From the NCBI GenBank assembly GCA_034436335.1, contig DAOTVO010000059.1, positions 124,001 through 188,000 of the forward strand: 64,000 bases of DNA. The letters run 5' to 3'. Below are positions 33,201-42,297 of this stretch, one piece after another (the stretch's first letter is position 1; each line of letters begins with the position of its first letter). Made by a program: the position numbers and the translations under genes. Origin of the DNA: UBA877 sp034436335. GTDB lineage: Bacteria > Chloroflexota > Anaerolineae > Anaerolineales > Villigracilaceae. The notes under the pieces are model-generated. The model saw only the letters and a program-made list of their open reading frames with translations. It made no database searches and was not told where the DNA came from.

Positions 33201-34607
33201 TTATGCACTCTTCGCCAGTCTCTCGGCCTTCTCGCGCGCCTGGTCAATCGTGCCGACCATCATGAAGGCCTGTTCGGGCAGGTCGTCGCACTTGCCGTCC
33301 AGGATTTCGCGGAAGCCGCGCACTGTCTCCCGGATGGGGACGTACTGGCCCTCCAGGCCGGTGAATTGCGTAGCCACGAAGAAAGGCTGCGAGAAAAAGC
33401 GCTCGATCTTGCGGGCGCGGGCGACGACGAGTTTGTCGTCTTCGGAGAGTTCATCAATGCCCAGGATGGCGATGATGTCTTGCAAGTCCTTGTAGCGCTG
33501 CAGAACACGCTGGCACTCGCGGGCGGTGTTGTAGTGCTCAGGGCCGACGATGTTCGGGTCGAGGATGCGGCTGGTGGAGGCCAGCGGGTCCACCGCCGGG
33601 TAGATGCCTTTCTCGGCGATGGAGCGTTCAAGGGCAATGGTCGCGTCGAGGTGGGTGAAGGTCGCCACCGGCGCGGGGTCCGAGTAGTCGTCCGCCGGGA
33701 CGTAGACGGCCTGCATCGAGGTAATCGAGCCGGTGCGGGTGGAGGTGATGCGTTCCTGCAGTTCACCCATCTCGGTCGCCAGGGTCGGCTGGTACCCGAC
33801 TGCCGAGGGCATGCGGCCCAAGAGCGCCGAGACCTCCGAGCCGGACATGGTGAAGCGGAAGATGTTATCAATGAAGAGCAGCACGTCGCGGCCCTGGTCG
33901 CGGAAGTATTCGGCCATCGAGAGGGCAGTCAGGGCGACGCGCAGACGCACGCCCGAAGGCTCGTTCATCTGGCCGAAGACCATCACGGTATCTTTCATGA
34001 CGCCCGATTCGAGCATTTCGCGGTAGAGTTGCGTGCCCTCGCGCGTCCGCTCGCCGACGCCGGCGAAGACCGAATTGCCCTGGTGGACGGTGGCCACCGA
34101 GCGGATGAGTTCCTGGATGATGACGGTCTTGCCCACGCCGGCGCCGCCGAAGATGCCGGTCTTGCCGCCTTTGGTGAAGGGGGCGATCAGGTCAATGACT
34201 TTGATGCCGGTCTCGAAGATTTCGACGCGCGTGGATTGCTCCGAGAAAGGCGGCGCCGGGCGGTGGATGGGGTAGTATTGCTCGGCTTTGACCTCTTCCG
34301 GCTTCTCGTCCACCGGGCGGCCGAGGACGTTGAAGATGCGTCCCAGCGTGGCCTGCCCGACCGGGACGCGAATCGGCGCGCCGGTGGCAATCGCCTCCAC
34401 ACCGCGCTGCAGACCGTCGGTGGTGTCCATCGCGACGCAGCGCACCCAGTTGTCGCCGAGGTGTTTTTCCACTTCCAGCACCAGCGGCAGGGCGTTCGGG
34501 CGCGGGATTTCGAGCGCCTCGAACACCTCGGGGAGTTTCCCTTCTGGGAATTCCACATCTACCACACTCCCCTGAATTTGAATCACGCGGCCTGTTACGT
34601 TCGCCAT
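33201..34607 (-). CDS. atpD: ATP synthase F1 subunit beta
   Basis: This 468-residue protein is the catalytic beta subunit of F1. Walker A GGAGVGKTV is at ~residue 157, the catalytic Glu at ~190 in AGVGERTREG, Walker B VLLFIDNIFRFT at ~250, and the DELSEED torque helix near residue 385 (GIDELSEDDKL, one residue different). Length is normal for the family. GGAGGAAAC precedes the ATG. It forms the hexamer with AtpA around AtpG. Confidence 0.98.
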   Translation of the reverse strand: MANVTGRVIQIQGSVVDVEFPEGKLPEVFEALEIPRPNALPLVLEVEKHLGDNWVRCVAMDTTDGLQRGVEAIATGAPIRVPVGQATLGRIFNVLGRPVDEKPEEVKAEQYYPIHRPAPPFSEQSTRVEIFETGIKVIDLIAPFTKGGKTGIFGGAGVGKTVIIQELIRSVATVHQGNSVFAGVGERTREGTQLYREMLESGVMKDTVMVFGQMNEPSGVRLRVALTALSMAEYFRDQGRDVLLFIDNIFRFTMSGSEVSALLGRMPSAVGYQPTLATEMGELQERITSTRTGSITSMQAVYVPADDYSDPAPVATFTHLDATIALERSIAEKGIYPAVDPLASTSRILDPNIVGPEHYNTARECQRVLQRYKDLQDIIAILGIDELSEDDKLVVARARKIERFFSQPFFVATQFTGLEGQYVPIRETVRGFREILDGKCDDLPEQAFMMVGTIDQAREKAERLAKSA

Positions 34608-34622
34608 GTTTCCTCCGGTAAG

Positions 34623-35519
34623 TTATCGTTGCGCCATTGCCTTGGCCAGCGCTTCGGCGCCGCCGGCAATGTCCAAAAGGTCGTTGGTAATGCTCTGCTG
34701 ACGAGCCTTGTTGTAGACCAGTTGCAAGTGGTCGGCTAGTTCGAGGGCGTTGTCGGTGGCGTTGCGCATCGCCACCATGCGGGCGGCATGTTCCGAGGCC
34801 AGCGACTCGAGAATGGCCTGGTACACCTGCAGCGCGGTGAAGCGCGGGATGATGGTATCCAGAATCTGGCGCTCTTCTGGCTCATAGATGTACGCCGCTC
34901 TCAAGCGTTGTGCCTGGTAAGCCTCCACCCGCTCGCCGCCGTCCACTTCCAGCGGCAGGAGTTTCTTCACCACCGGCTCCTGCTTGACCATGTTGACAAA
35001 GTCGGTATAGACCAGGAAGACCTCATCCACCTCGCCCTTGAGAAAATCATCCACCACGAGGTGTCCGATGGCCGAAACGCTGGCAAACGACGGGGCGGCG
35101 GGCAAATTGCTGAACTCGGCGATCACCTGCTTGCGGCGGCGCAGGAGCAGATCGCGTCCCTTGCGCCCCACGGCGACATAGACAACCGGGTTGGGATAGT
35201 GGTCAAAATGCTGGGCAGTGAAGCGGATGATGTTGGCATTGTACGCCCCGGCCAGGCCGCGGTCACCGCTGACGACCACCACGAGCGTCTTGTGGACCTC
35301 GGGCCGGCGGGTGAGCAGCGGGTGCAGGGTGGCCCGCCCCGGCTGCCCGGCGATGTGCGTCAGCACCTGCCAGGCTTTGGTCGCGTAGGGGCGCGTCTCC
35401 TGCACGGCTGCCACAGCCTTGCGCACTTTGCTGGCCGAGACGGCCTCCAGGGCGCGGGTCACTTGCGAAATGTTTTTGACGCTGCGGATTCGCATCCGCA
35501 TTTCACGGGCTGAAGCCAT
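34623..35519 (-). CDS. atpG: ATP synthase F1 subunit gamma
   Basis: This 298-residue protein is the rotor shaft gamma. The N-terminal helix has the conserved MRMRIRSVKNISQVTRALEAVSASKV (~residues 7-32), the central Rossmann-like domain has VVVSGDRGLAGAYNANIIR (~82), and the C-terminal helix has ERMVAMRNATDNA-like HAARMVAMRNATDNA (~243) with LVYNKARQQSITNDLLDI. It lies 42 bases after atpA; the gap holds TCTCTAGTCTCTCGTCTGG-type short repeats. Confidence 0.97.
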   Translation of the reverse strand: MASAREMRMRIRSVKNISQVTRALEAVSASKVRKAVAAVQETRPYATKAWQVLTHIAGQPGRATLHPLLTRRPEVHKTLVVVVSGDRGLAGAYNANIIRFTAQHFDHYPNPVVYVAVGRKGRDLLLRRRKQVIAEFSNLPAAPSFASVSAIGHLVVDDFLKGEVDEVFLVYTDFVNMVKQEPVVKKLLPLEVDGGERVEAYQAQRLRAAYIYEPEERQILDTIIPRFTALQVYQAILESLASEHAARMVAMRNATDNALELADHLQLVYNKARQQSITNDLLDIAGGAEALAKAMAQR

Positions 35520-35561
35520 AGGTAGTCTCTAGTCTCTCGTCTGGAGTCTGATGGCCCTGGA

Positions 35562-37223
35562 TTACTGCCAAGTGGACTTGAAGGCCTCGAGGGCTTCGCG
35601 CAGTTTCTTCTCGGTCTCGGCGGTGATTTGCTTCTTCTCGGCGATGTCTTTGCCGATCTCCGGATGAGAGGTCGAGAGATAGCGCACCAGGTCGGCTTCC
35701 CACTTCTTCATCCGTTCCACCGGCACGGCGTCGGCGTAGCCGTTCGTCCCGGCGAAGACGACCATCACCTGATTTTCGAGCGACATCGGCTCGTACTGCG
35801 GCTGTTTGAGGATTTCCTGCATGCGCTGACCGCGCGTCAACTGCGCCTGGGTGGATTTATCCAGGTCAGAGGCCATCAGGGCAAAGGCGGCCAGTTCGCG
35901 GTAGGCGGCCATGTCGAGGCGCAGTTTGCCGGCCACCTGCTTCATGGCCTTGGTCTGCGCCGCGCCGCCGACGCGCGAAACCGAGATGCCCACGTCCACC
36001 GCCGGGCGGATGCCGGCGTTGAACAGGTTGTTGACCAGATAAATCTGCCCATCAGTAATCGAAATGACGTTGGTGGGAATGTAGGCCGAAACGTCGCCCA
36101 GCAGTGTCTCGATGATGGGCAGGGCAGTCAGCGAACCGCCGGAGCCTTTGACTTTGACGATCTTGTAATTTTCCGCATCGGTCATGGCCTTGAGGGCTTC
36201 ATTGGCGTCGTGCGCCGAGCGCGGCCCGCCATAGACGCGGCCATCCACAGCATCTTTCTCTTCGGCCAGTTCGGCAGCGAAGTCTTTCTTCACGATCACA
36301 TACTTGTTCGCCAAACGGGCAGCGCGTTCTAGCAGGCGGGAGTGCAGGTAGAAAATGTCGCCCGGATACGCCTCGCGCCCCGGCGGACGGCGCAACAGGA
36401 GCGAGACCTGGCGGTAGGCCCAGGCGTGCTTGGAGAGGTCATCGTAGATGACCAGGGCGTCGCGCCCGCTCTCCATGAACTCCTCGCCAATCGCGCAGCC
36501 GGTGTAGGGCGCAATATACTGCAATGCTGCCGGTTCATCCGCCGAGGCGACCACGACGATGGTATGTTCCATCGCGCCGTAGCGCTCCAGCAGGGCCACC
36601 GTCCGCGCCACAGCGGCTTTTTTCTGACCGATGGCCACGTAGATACAAATCAAGTCTTTGCCCTTCTGATTGATAATCGTATCAATCGCAATGGCCGTCT
36701 TGCCGGTCTGGCGGTCGCCGATGATGAGTTCGCGCTGGCCGCGGCCGATTGGAATCATCGTGTCAATGGCCTTAATGCCCGTCTGGACAGGGGTGTCCAC
36801 GTCCTGACGCTGTACCACGCCAGCGGCGATGCGCTCGATGGGACGGTAACCGGTCGTGGCGATAGGACCTTTCCCGTCCACCGGCTCGCCGAGGGCGTTG
36901 ACGACGCGTCCGATCATGGCGTCGCCCACCGGTACCGAAGCGATGCGGCCGGTGCCGCGCACCGTCATCCCTTCGACAATTTCGGCGTAATCGCCCATGA
37001 TGATTACGCCGACCGAATCCTTTTCCAGGTTGAAGGCAATGCCCATCACGCCGTTCGCGAATTGCACCAACTCCTGCGAGCGGACGTTCGCCAGACCGGT
37101 CACGCGGGCAATCCCGTCGCCGGCTTCCAGCACTGTGCCGACATCGGTAAACGCGATTTCCGGCCGGTAGCCTTCGATTTGCTTCTGTAAATCACTGGTA
37201 ATCTGTTTGATGATGTCTGCCAT
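35562..37223 (-). CDS. atpA: ATP synthase F1 subunit alpha, with insertion
   Basis: This 553-residue protein is the regulatory alpha subunit of F1. Walker A GDRQTGKTA is at ~residue 170, the arginine finger lies in the SITDGQIYL...AVDVGISVSRVGG region, and the conserved GSLTALPIIET is present. It is about 45 residues longer than the usual ~505, because roughly 40 extra residues (~305-360: KKDFAAELAEEKDAVDGRVY onwards) sit between the ERAAR helix and GSLTALP, where other alphas have a short loop. ATG 37223 is chosen since GGAGG precedes it and MADIIKQI is a normal start; 12 codons upstream are ignored. It opens the operon without atpB, E, F or H next to it. Confidence 0.96.
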   Translation of the reverse strand: MADIIKQITSDLQKQIEGYRPEIAFTDVGTVLEAGDGIARVTGLANVRSQELVQFANGVMGIAFNLEKDSVGVIIMGDYAEIVEGMTVRGTGRIASVPVGDAMIGRVVNALGEPVDGKGPIATTGYRPIERIAAGVVQRQDVDTPVQTGIKAIDTMIPIGRGQRELIIGDRQTGKTAIAIDTIINQKGKDLICIYVAIGQKKAAVARTVALLERYGAMEHTIVVVASADEPAALQYIAPYTGCAIGEEFMESGRDALVIYDDLSKHAWAYRQVSLLLRRPPGREAYPGDIFYLHSRLLERAARLANKYVIVKKDFAAELAEEKDAVDGRVYGGPRSAHDANEALKAMTDAENYKIVKVKGSGGSLTALPIIETLLGDVSAYIPTNVISITDGQIYLVNNLFNAGIRPAVDVGISVSRVGGAAQTKAMKQVAGKLRLDMAAYRELAAFALMASDLDKSTQAQLTRGQRMQEILKQPQYEPMSLENQVMVVFAGTNGYADAVPVERMKKWEADLVRYLSTSHPEIGKDIAEKKQITAETEKKLREALEAFKSTWQ

Positions 37224-37497
37224 TTGGCCTCCGCAAGAGGATTTGCAGGGTTTCTGCATTGGCGGTTATTGACGCACAATCGCCCGGAGACTTCCTGTCC
37301 GGGCTTGCCAATGTCGCTTTGTCAGAGTTCTCTGACGAGGCGAAGCGAATGATACCTGAAAGTCAGGTGATTGTCCAGTTCGTGTGTAATTTGGCACAAG
37401 GTTTTCTCAAAGTATTGAGTCCGTTGCAACCCGGACTCCAAATACAACTGCTCTGCAGTGGAAAAAGGTTTTACGGTCGAGTTGCCGATTGGCGTTC

Positions 37498-37577
37498 GAA
37501 AATCTGCGCAATCTGCGGATAAAGTTAGCATCTTTTGCTGCGATTAACAATCCCGGCCTCATGGGGTAGACAGTTAC
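37498..37577. repeat. Dispersed palindromic repeat, copy 2 (right half)
   Basis: About 80 bases match the right half of copies 1 and 3, from AATCTGCGCAATCTGCGG to GGGTAGACAGTTAC. The left half is missing or diverged, so this copy is truncated. Confidence 0.8.
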
Positions 37578-37620
37578 CAAAAAATTGACCATTAGGCCCC
37601 CTAATGATACTCTTTTCCTC

Positions 37621-37648
37621 TTGTCATTCGGGCAGATTGCTTTATACT
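37621..37648 (+). promoter_or_regulatory. Promoter of the ligase gene
   Basis: TTGTCA (37621-37626), 16 bases, TATACT (37643-37648), about 36 bases before ATG 37685, with GACGAGGT as a weak ribosome site. Confidence 0.6.
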
Positions 37649-37684
37649 TGCGCCCGCAAAAATTATTTTTGACGAGGTAGAAAA

Positions 37685-38863
37685 ATGACCCCATCTCTGC
37701 AGGAAAAGGAAACTGAAAAGCCTCCCAGTTCCACGCCGCGCCTGGCGCGCAAGTGGCGGGTGGCCGTGCTTGCCAACATCAAGGAGCGCGATAAACCCCT
37801 CCCGCCGGATGTTCCTCCCGACGCCGGTGCGGATTTCGACTACATCGAAACCATTGAATACATCCGGGCGGCTATTGAGACCGATGGACATGAGACCCTC
37901 TTCATCCAGGCAGACGCCAATCTGCCCTATGCCCTGAAAGAGGCCAAGCCCGATATCTGCTTCAACATCGCCGAAGGACTGGGGGGCGATGCGCGCGAAG
38001 CCCAAACTCCGGCCCTGCTGGAACTGCTCAAAATCCCCTACACCGGCTCGCGTGTCCTGACCAATGCCATCTCGCTCGACAAGACCCTCACCAAACGCAT
38101 CTGGCGCGACCGCCGTCTGCCGGTGGCTCCCTTCCAGGAATTTACTTTTGGCGACGAGCCCTTGCGCCCCGAATTGCACTTCCCGCTCTTCGTCAAACCT
38201 GCTCGCGAAGGGACCGGCATGGGGGTGGACGCCCGCGCTATCGTCAACAATGAAGCCGAACTGCGCGAACGCGTCGAATATGTCATCCGCATGTACCATC
38301 AACCGGCGCTCGTGGAGGTCTTCCTGCCTGGCCGCGAGTTCACCGTCGGCGTGATGGGACGCTACGACAGCATCCTTTACTCCCGTCATCCCGAATGGTA
38401 CGACAAGGACGGCTTCCTGCGCCTGCCGATCCTCGAACTGGACAGTTCCCGCTCGGTTACGCCGGGCGTCTACGGCATCGAGGCCAAGGCCCAATCGGTG
38501 GGCACGGAAGGCGCGCCCGATTATCTCTGCCCGGCCCCCATTGACCCCGAACTGACCAAAAAACTCCAGCACTTGGCCTACCGCGCCCATGTTGTGCTGG
38601 GCGCGCTGGATGTCTCCCGCACTGATTTCCGCCTGGATGCGGAGGGTAACCCCCGCCTGCTCGAAATCAACACCCTGCCCGGCCTGACCCCCGGGTACAG
38701 CGACCTGTGCATTCAGGCCAACGCGCACGGCATTTCTTACGAGGACCTGATTTTGGAGATTCTCTACCTGGGCGCCTCCCGCTGGGGTCTTGTCCCAGCA
38801 CGCGAACTCCCCTCTCTGCCCTCTAAGAGAAAGACCGGGCCTCTAAACAGCAAAAGCGGATGA
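37685..38863 (+). CDS. D-alanine-D-alanine-ligase-like ATP-grasp enzyme
   Basis: This 392-residue protein has the Ddl/ATP-grasp architecture. An N-terminal domain with FNIAEGLGGDAREAQTPALLELL (~residue 97) matches the substrate-binding block of Ddl. The ATP-grasp part has the lysine of FPLFVKPAREGTGMGV (~173), EVFLPGREFTVGVMG (~215) and the metal-binding DFRLDAEGNPRLLEINTLPGL (~318). An extra N-terminal stretch of about 45 residues is unusual. The likely reaction is ATP-dependent ligation of two amino acids, possibly D-Ala-D-Ala for peptidoglycan. Diverged relatives ligate other amino acids, so exact substrates are uncertain. A hairpin follows the stop. Confidence 0.85.
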   Translation: MTPSLQEKETEKPPSSTPRLARKWRVAVLANIKERDKPLPPDVPPDAGADFDYIETIEYIRAAIETDGHETLFIQADANLPYALKEAKPDICFNIAEGLGGDAREAQTPALLELLKIPYTGSRVLTNAISLDKTLTKRIWRDRRLPVAPFQEFTFGDEPLRPELHFPLFVKPAREGTGMGVDARAIVNNEAELRERVEYVIRMYHQPALVEVFLPGREFTVGVMGRYDSILYSRHPEWYDKDGFLRLPILELDSSRSVTPGVYGIEAKAQSVGTEGAPDYLCPAPIDPELTKKLQHLAYRAHVVLGALDVSRTDFRLDAEGNPRLLEINTLPGLTPGYSDLCIQANAHGISYEDLILEILYLGASRWGLVPARELPSLPSKRKTGPLNSKSG

Positions 38864-38872
38864 ACTGTGGCG

Positions 38873-38900
38873 CAGGGCGGGCTTCAAATCCCGCCCTGTT
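38873..38900 (+). terminator. Hairpin after the ligase gene
   Basis: A nine-base stem CAGGGCGGG/CCCGCCCTG (38873-38881 with 38890-38898) with an eight-base loop and only TT following. It may act as a weak terminator. Confidence 0.6.
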
Positions 38901-39095
38901 ATGTTCGCTTCTGCCTGTTCCTTTGTCCTCCCGCCCTGAGAAAACTTTCTACCCGTCTGCATTTCGACGCGTCTTCTGTTGAGAGCCGTGTTGCCGTGAA
39001 TGGCGAGCATTCGGGCGATTTTCTCTTTCCTGTGGCAAAAAACAGTTGCCCTTGAAAAGAGCGACCGCGTTTCGGGATTAAGGTACAATCTCTTT

Positions 39096-40568
39096 ATGAA
39101 ACCCCTCCTCGTCACCGGCGCAACCGGCTACATCGGCGGGCGGCTCGTCCCCCGTTTGCTGGAGGCCGGCTGCCCTGTCCGCGTCCTCGTGCGCGACCCG
39201 CAGCGGCTGGAGGGACGCCCCTGGCTGCCGCGCGTTGAAGCCGCCGAGGGCGACGTCCTCGACCCGGCCTCCCTGCGCCGCGCCCTCGAAGGCGTCTCCA
39301 CGGCCTATTATCTCATTCATGGTATGCAGGGCGGCCAATCCGGCGCCGAACGCGACCTGCAAGCCGCCCGCAACTTTGCCCGTCAGGCCGAAGAGGCCGG
39401 CATCGAACGGATCATCTACTTCGGTGAACTGACCAATCCGGCGGCGGGCCTTTCCCCCTACCTGCGCGCCCGCCGCGAGACCGGCGAGATTCTCAAAAGC
39501 GGCCGCGTGCCGGTCACCGAGTTCCGCGCCGGCATGGTCATCGGTTCCGGCTCGGCCCTGTTCGAGATGCTGCGCTATGTGGCCGAGCGCCAGCCGTTTT
39601 TCCTCTGTCCGCGCTGGTGGTTCAGCCTGGCCCAGCCGATTGCCATCGGCGATGTCCTCGCCTACCTGGTGGAGGCCCTGACCGTCCCCGCCAGCCTGGG
39701 CGAAACGGTCGAAATCGGCGGCGCCGACCGCCTCACCTATGCGGACATGCTGCGCGCCTACTGCCGCCTGCGCGGCCTCAAGCGCCTGCTCCTGCCCCTC
39801 CCCGTCTACGCGCCGCGCCTTTCGGCCTATTGGGTGCACATGGTTACCCCGGTCCACTGGCGCGTCGTCCTGCCGCTCATCGAGGGCCTGCACGCCGACC
39901 TGATCGTCCAGGGCGACGCCGCCCGCCGCCTCTTCCCGCACATCCAACCGCTCGACTTCGAGACCGCCCTGCGCCTGGCGCTGGGACGCGTCCAATCCGA
40001 CGAGGTGGAAACCTCCTGGATGGACGCCCTGGTCGTCAGTCAGGGCGACGCCCGCCCGGTGACGCTGACCACCCGCGAGGGCATGATCCTCGAAACGCGC
40101 CGCCTCGTCCTCGACCTGCCGCCGGAGCCCGTTTTCCGCGCCTACACCGGCCTGGGCGGCGAGCGCGGCTGGCTCTACCTGAACTGGACCTGGCGGGTGC
40201 GCGGCTGGATGGACAAACTGGTCGGCGGGGTGGGCCTGCGCCGCGGCCGCCGCCACCCCGATGACCTGCGCGTCGGCGAGGCGCTCGACTTCTGGCGCGT
40301 TGAGGCCATCGAGCCGCAGCGCCTGCTGCGCCTGCGGGCCGAGATGAAAGTCCCCGGCAAGGCCTGGCTCGAATTCCAATCCATCCCCCAGCCAGAGGGT
40401 AAGACCCTGCTCACCCAAACCGCCTACTTCGCCCCGCGCGGGCTTTCCGGTTTCCTCTACTGGTATCTGCTCTACCCTGTCCATGCCTTCATTTTCAGCG
40501 GCATGATCCGCAAGGTGGGCGAACGCGCCCGCTTGTTGGCCGCTCAATCCTCCCAAAAGACCCATTGA
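39096..40568 (+). CDS. SDR-type oxidoreductase with DUF2867 domain (first paralogue)
   Basis: This 490-residue protein has an atypical NAD(P)-binding SDR domain (TGATGYIGGRLVPRLL at residue ~6, then VRVLVRDPQRL) over residues 1-~300, and a C-terminal DUF2867 domain (LDLPPEPVFRAYTGLGGERGWLYLNWTWRVRGWMDKLVGG, ~residue 340-385, ending WYLLYPVHAFIF). Related proteins are predicted NAD(P)H-dependent reductases of unknown substrate. TACAAT (39084-39089) ends six bases before ATG 39096 and no ribosome site is visible, so a leaderless start is likely; an upstream extension to 39000 is ignored. The next gene is a tandem paralogue starting two bases after the stop. Confidence 0.85.
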   Translation: MKPLLVTGATGYIGGRLVPRLLEAGCPVRVLVRDPQRLEGRPWLPRVEAAEGDVLDPASLRRALEGVSTAYYLIHGMQGGQSGAERDLQAARNFARQAEEAGIERIIYFGELTNPAAGLSPYLRARRETGEILKSGRVPVTEFRAGMVIGSGSALFEMLRYVAERQPFFLCPRWWFSLAQPIAIGDVLAYLVEALTVPASLGETVEIGGADRLTYADMLRAYCRLRGLKRLLLPLPVYAPRLSAYWVHMVTPVHWRVVLPLIEGLHADLIVQGDAARRLFPHIQPLDFETALRLALGRVQSDEVETSWMDALVVSQGDARPVTLTTREGMILETRRLVLDLPPEPVFRAYTGLGGERGWLYLNWTWRVRGWMDKLVGGVGLRRGRRHPDDLRVGEALDFWRVEAIEPQRLLRLRAEMKVPGKAWLEFQSIPQPEGKTLLTQTAYFAPRGLSGFLYWYLLYPVHAFIFSGMIRKVGERARLLAAQSSQKTH

Positions 40569-40570
40569 TC

Positions 40571-41976
40571 ATGCCTCCTCTGCTCCTCATCACCGGCGCC
40601 AGCGGCTATATTGCCGGCCTGCTCATCCCCGAATTGTTGAAAAAAGGCTATCGCGTCCGCTGCCTGGCGCGCAATCCGGCGCGGCTGGCCGGGCGTTCCT
40701 GGGCCGATAGGGTGGAGATCGTGCGCGGCGATCCGCTCCAGCCGGAGACGCTTCCCGCCGCCATGCAGGGCGTGCAAGCCGCCTACTACCTCATCCACAG
40801 CATGGCCAGCGGCAAGGACTATCCGCAGCGCGACCTGCTGGCCGCCCGCAACTTCGCCCGCGCCGCCCAAGCCGCCGGCCTCGAACACATCATCTACCTC
40901 GGCGGCCTGGCTGACCCCAACGGCCCCCTTTCCCCACACATGCGTTCACGCATCGAGACCGGTCAGGCGCTGTGCGAGAGCCTTGTGCCGGTGACCGAGT
41001 TGCGCGCCAGCATCATCGCCGGGCCGGGCAGCATCTCCTTCGAGATGATCCGCTACCTGACCGAGCAACTGCCCCTCCTGGTCGGGCCGCGCTGGCTGAA
41101 CAACTCTCCCAGCCCATCGCCGCCGGGGATGTCATCGCCTACTTGCTGGCTGCCCTTGAGACCCCCGCCTGCCGTGGCCAGGTCATCGAAATCGGCGGCC
41201 CGACGCGCCTGACTTATGCCGAGAACATGCTCGCCTACGCCCGCCAGCGCGGCTTGCAGCGCGCCCTGGTGACCCTGCCCTTTCTCCCCCTCCCGCTGAT
41301 GGCGCACCTGGTCGGCCTGCTGACGCCCGTCCCGCCGGCAATTGCCCGTCCACTCATCGAGGGACTGAAAGCGCCGAGCATCGTCCAGGACGACAAGGCG
41401 GCGCGGCTCTTCCCTCACATCCGCCTGAGGGACTACCCCTCTACCCTGCGAGAATCTCTCCGAGCGCTGACGCCTGATGGGGTGGAACTGCTCTACGACC
41501 CGGCCAGGCCGGTCCAAACGTTCAAGCAGGATGGATTCCTGCTCGATGTGCGCCAGGTGGAGATCGAAGCCGCGCCCGAAGCCGTGTTCCGCATCCTGAC
41601 ATCCCTCGGCGGCCGGACCGGCTGGCTGTTCGCGAACTTCCTGTGGCGGCTGCGCGGCGGCCTCGACCGGTTGGTCGGCGGCGCGGGGCTGCGCGGCCGG
41701 CCTGAGGTCCTGGCGCCGGGCGGGGTGGTGGATTTCTATCGGGTGCAGGCCATCGAGCCGCCGCGGCGTCTGCTGCTCTATGCCGAACTCCGAGCGCCCG
41801 GCCAGGGCTGGATGGAGTGGCGTCTGCAGCCGCAGGGGGCCTCCACGCGGCTGACGCAAATCGCCTGGTTTGCGCCGCGCGGCCTGCCGGGCTTTCTCTA
41901 CTGGTACATCCTGGCGCCGTTCCATCGCTTTGTTTTTGCCGGGCTGCTGCGGGAGATTGCGCGCAAGAGCAGGTAG
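40571..41976 (+). pseudogene. SDR/DUF2867 paralogue, frameshifted
   Basis: Two frames together encode a second SDR/DUF2867 protein of about 468 residues, clearly related to the preceding gene (ITGASGYIAGLLIPELL; AYYLIHSMASG; later VFRILTSLGGRTGWLFANFLWRLRGGLDRLVGG; final WYILAPFHRFVF). The frame changes near 41095-41105, after LLVGPRWLNN and before SQPIAAGDVIAYLL. Inserting one base there restores one protein. The rest of the gene is well preserved, so an assembly error or a very recent mutation is more likely than an old pseudogene. ATG 40571 is two bases after the previous stop, so the pair is an operon. Confidence 0.85.
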
Positions 41977-42026
41977 GCGGTCCTGCTTCAGGGCAAAATT
42001 CCTTTTTTGTTTTTCGCGTTTCTTGG

Positions 42027-42032
42027 TATAAT
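42027..42032 (+). promoter_or_regulatory. -10 box of tRNA-Ser
   Basis: TGGTATAAT, an extended -10, lies 14 bases before the tRNA 5' end. No clear -35 is seen. Confidence 0.55.
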
Positions 42033-42046
42033 TCGCCCGCTCTTGT

Positions 42047-42135
42047 GGAGAGGTCGCGTAGTTGGCCTAGCGCGCACGCCTGGAGAGCGTGTTCCCCGCA
42101 AGGGGACGCGGGTTCAAATCCCGCCCTCTCCGCCA
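42047..42135 (+). tRNA. tRNA-Ser(GGA)
   Basis: A class-II tRNA with a seven-base acceptor stem (GGAGAGG/CCTCTCC), anticodon arm CACGC-CTGGAGA-GCGTG (anticodon GGA, reads UCC/UCU), a long variable arm (CCCC-GCAA-GGGG), a normal T arm and an encoded CCA end. It is followed at once by a terminator and by a tandem copy of its 3' half. Confidence 0.95.
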
Positions 42136-42139
42136 TAAA

Positions 42140-42172
42140 AACGCCCTCGCTTTTGCGGGGGTGTTCGTTTTT
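42140..42172 (+). terminator. tRNA-Ser terminator
   Basis: An 11-base stem with G-T pairs (42140-42150 with 42155-42165) and TTTT loop, followed by CGTTTTT. Confidence 0.85.
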
Positions 42173-42203
42173 CGGGGACGTGGGCCCCCATCAGGGGATG
42201 TTA

Positions 42204-42263
42204 TTCAAATCCCGCCCTCTCCGCCATAAAAACGCCCTCGCTTTTGCGGGGGTGTTCGTTTTT
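42204..42263 (+). repeat. Tandem copy of tRNA-Ser 3' end plus terminator
   Basis: A 60-base stretch is identical to 42113-42172, containing the T-arm end, acceptor 3' strand, CCA and terminator of tRNA-Ser. A degenerate variable arm (CCCC-CATCA-GGGG) lies just upstream. There is no 5' half, so it cannot fold into a tRNA. Confidence 0.9.
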
Positions 42264-42297
42264 GGGGGAGGCGGGCCCCGCCGAACTATTCTGACTT

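Larger units (their letters stand above)
37224..37684. other. Divergent intergenic region between atpA and the ligase gene
   Basis: The stretch holds several palindromes that may regulate atpA: a GCCCGGA/TCCGGGC stem (37282-37288, 37298-37304), GTCAGAG-TT-CTCTGAC (37321-37336) and ACCTGA-AAG-TCAGGT (37354-37368). It also holds half of the dispersed repeat and the ligase promoter. I see no clear promoter for atpA. Confidence 0.6.

Noticed and set aside
42173..42235. A second tRNA-Ser gene
   Set aside because: Only the 3' half is present; no acceptor 5' strand, D arm or anticodon arm exists.
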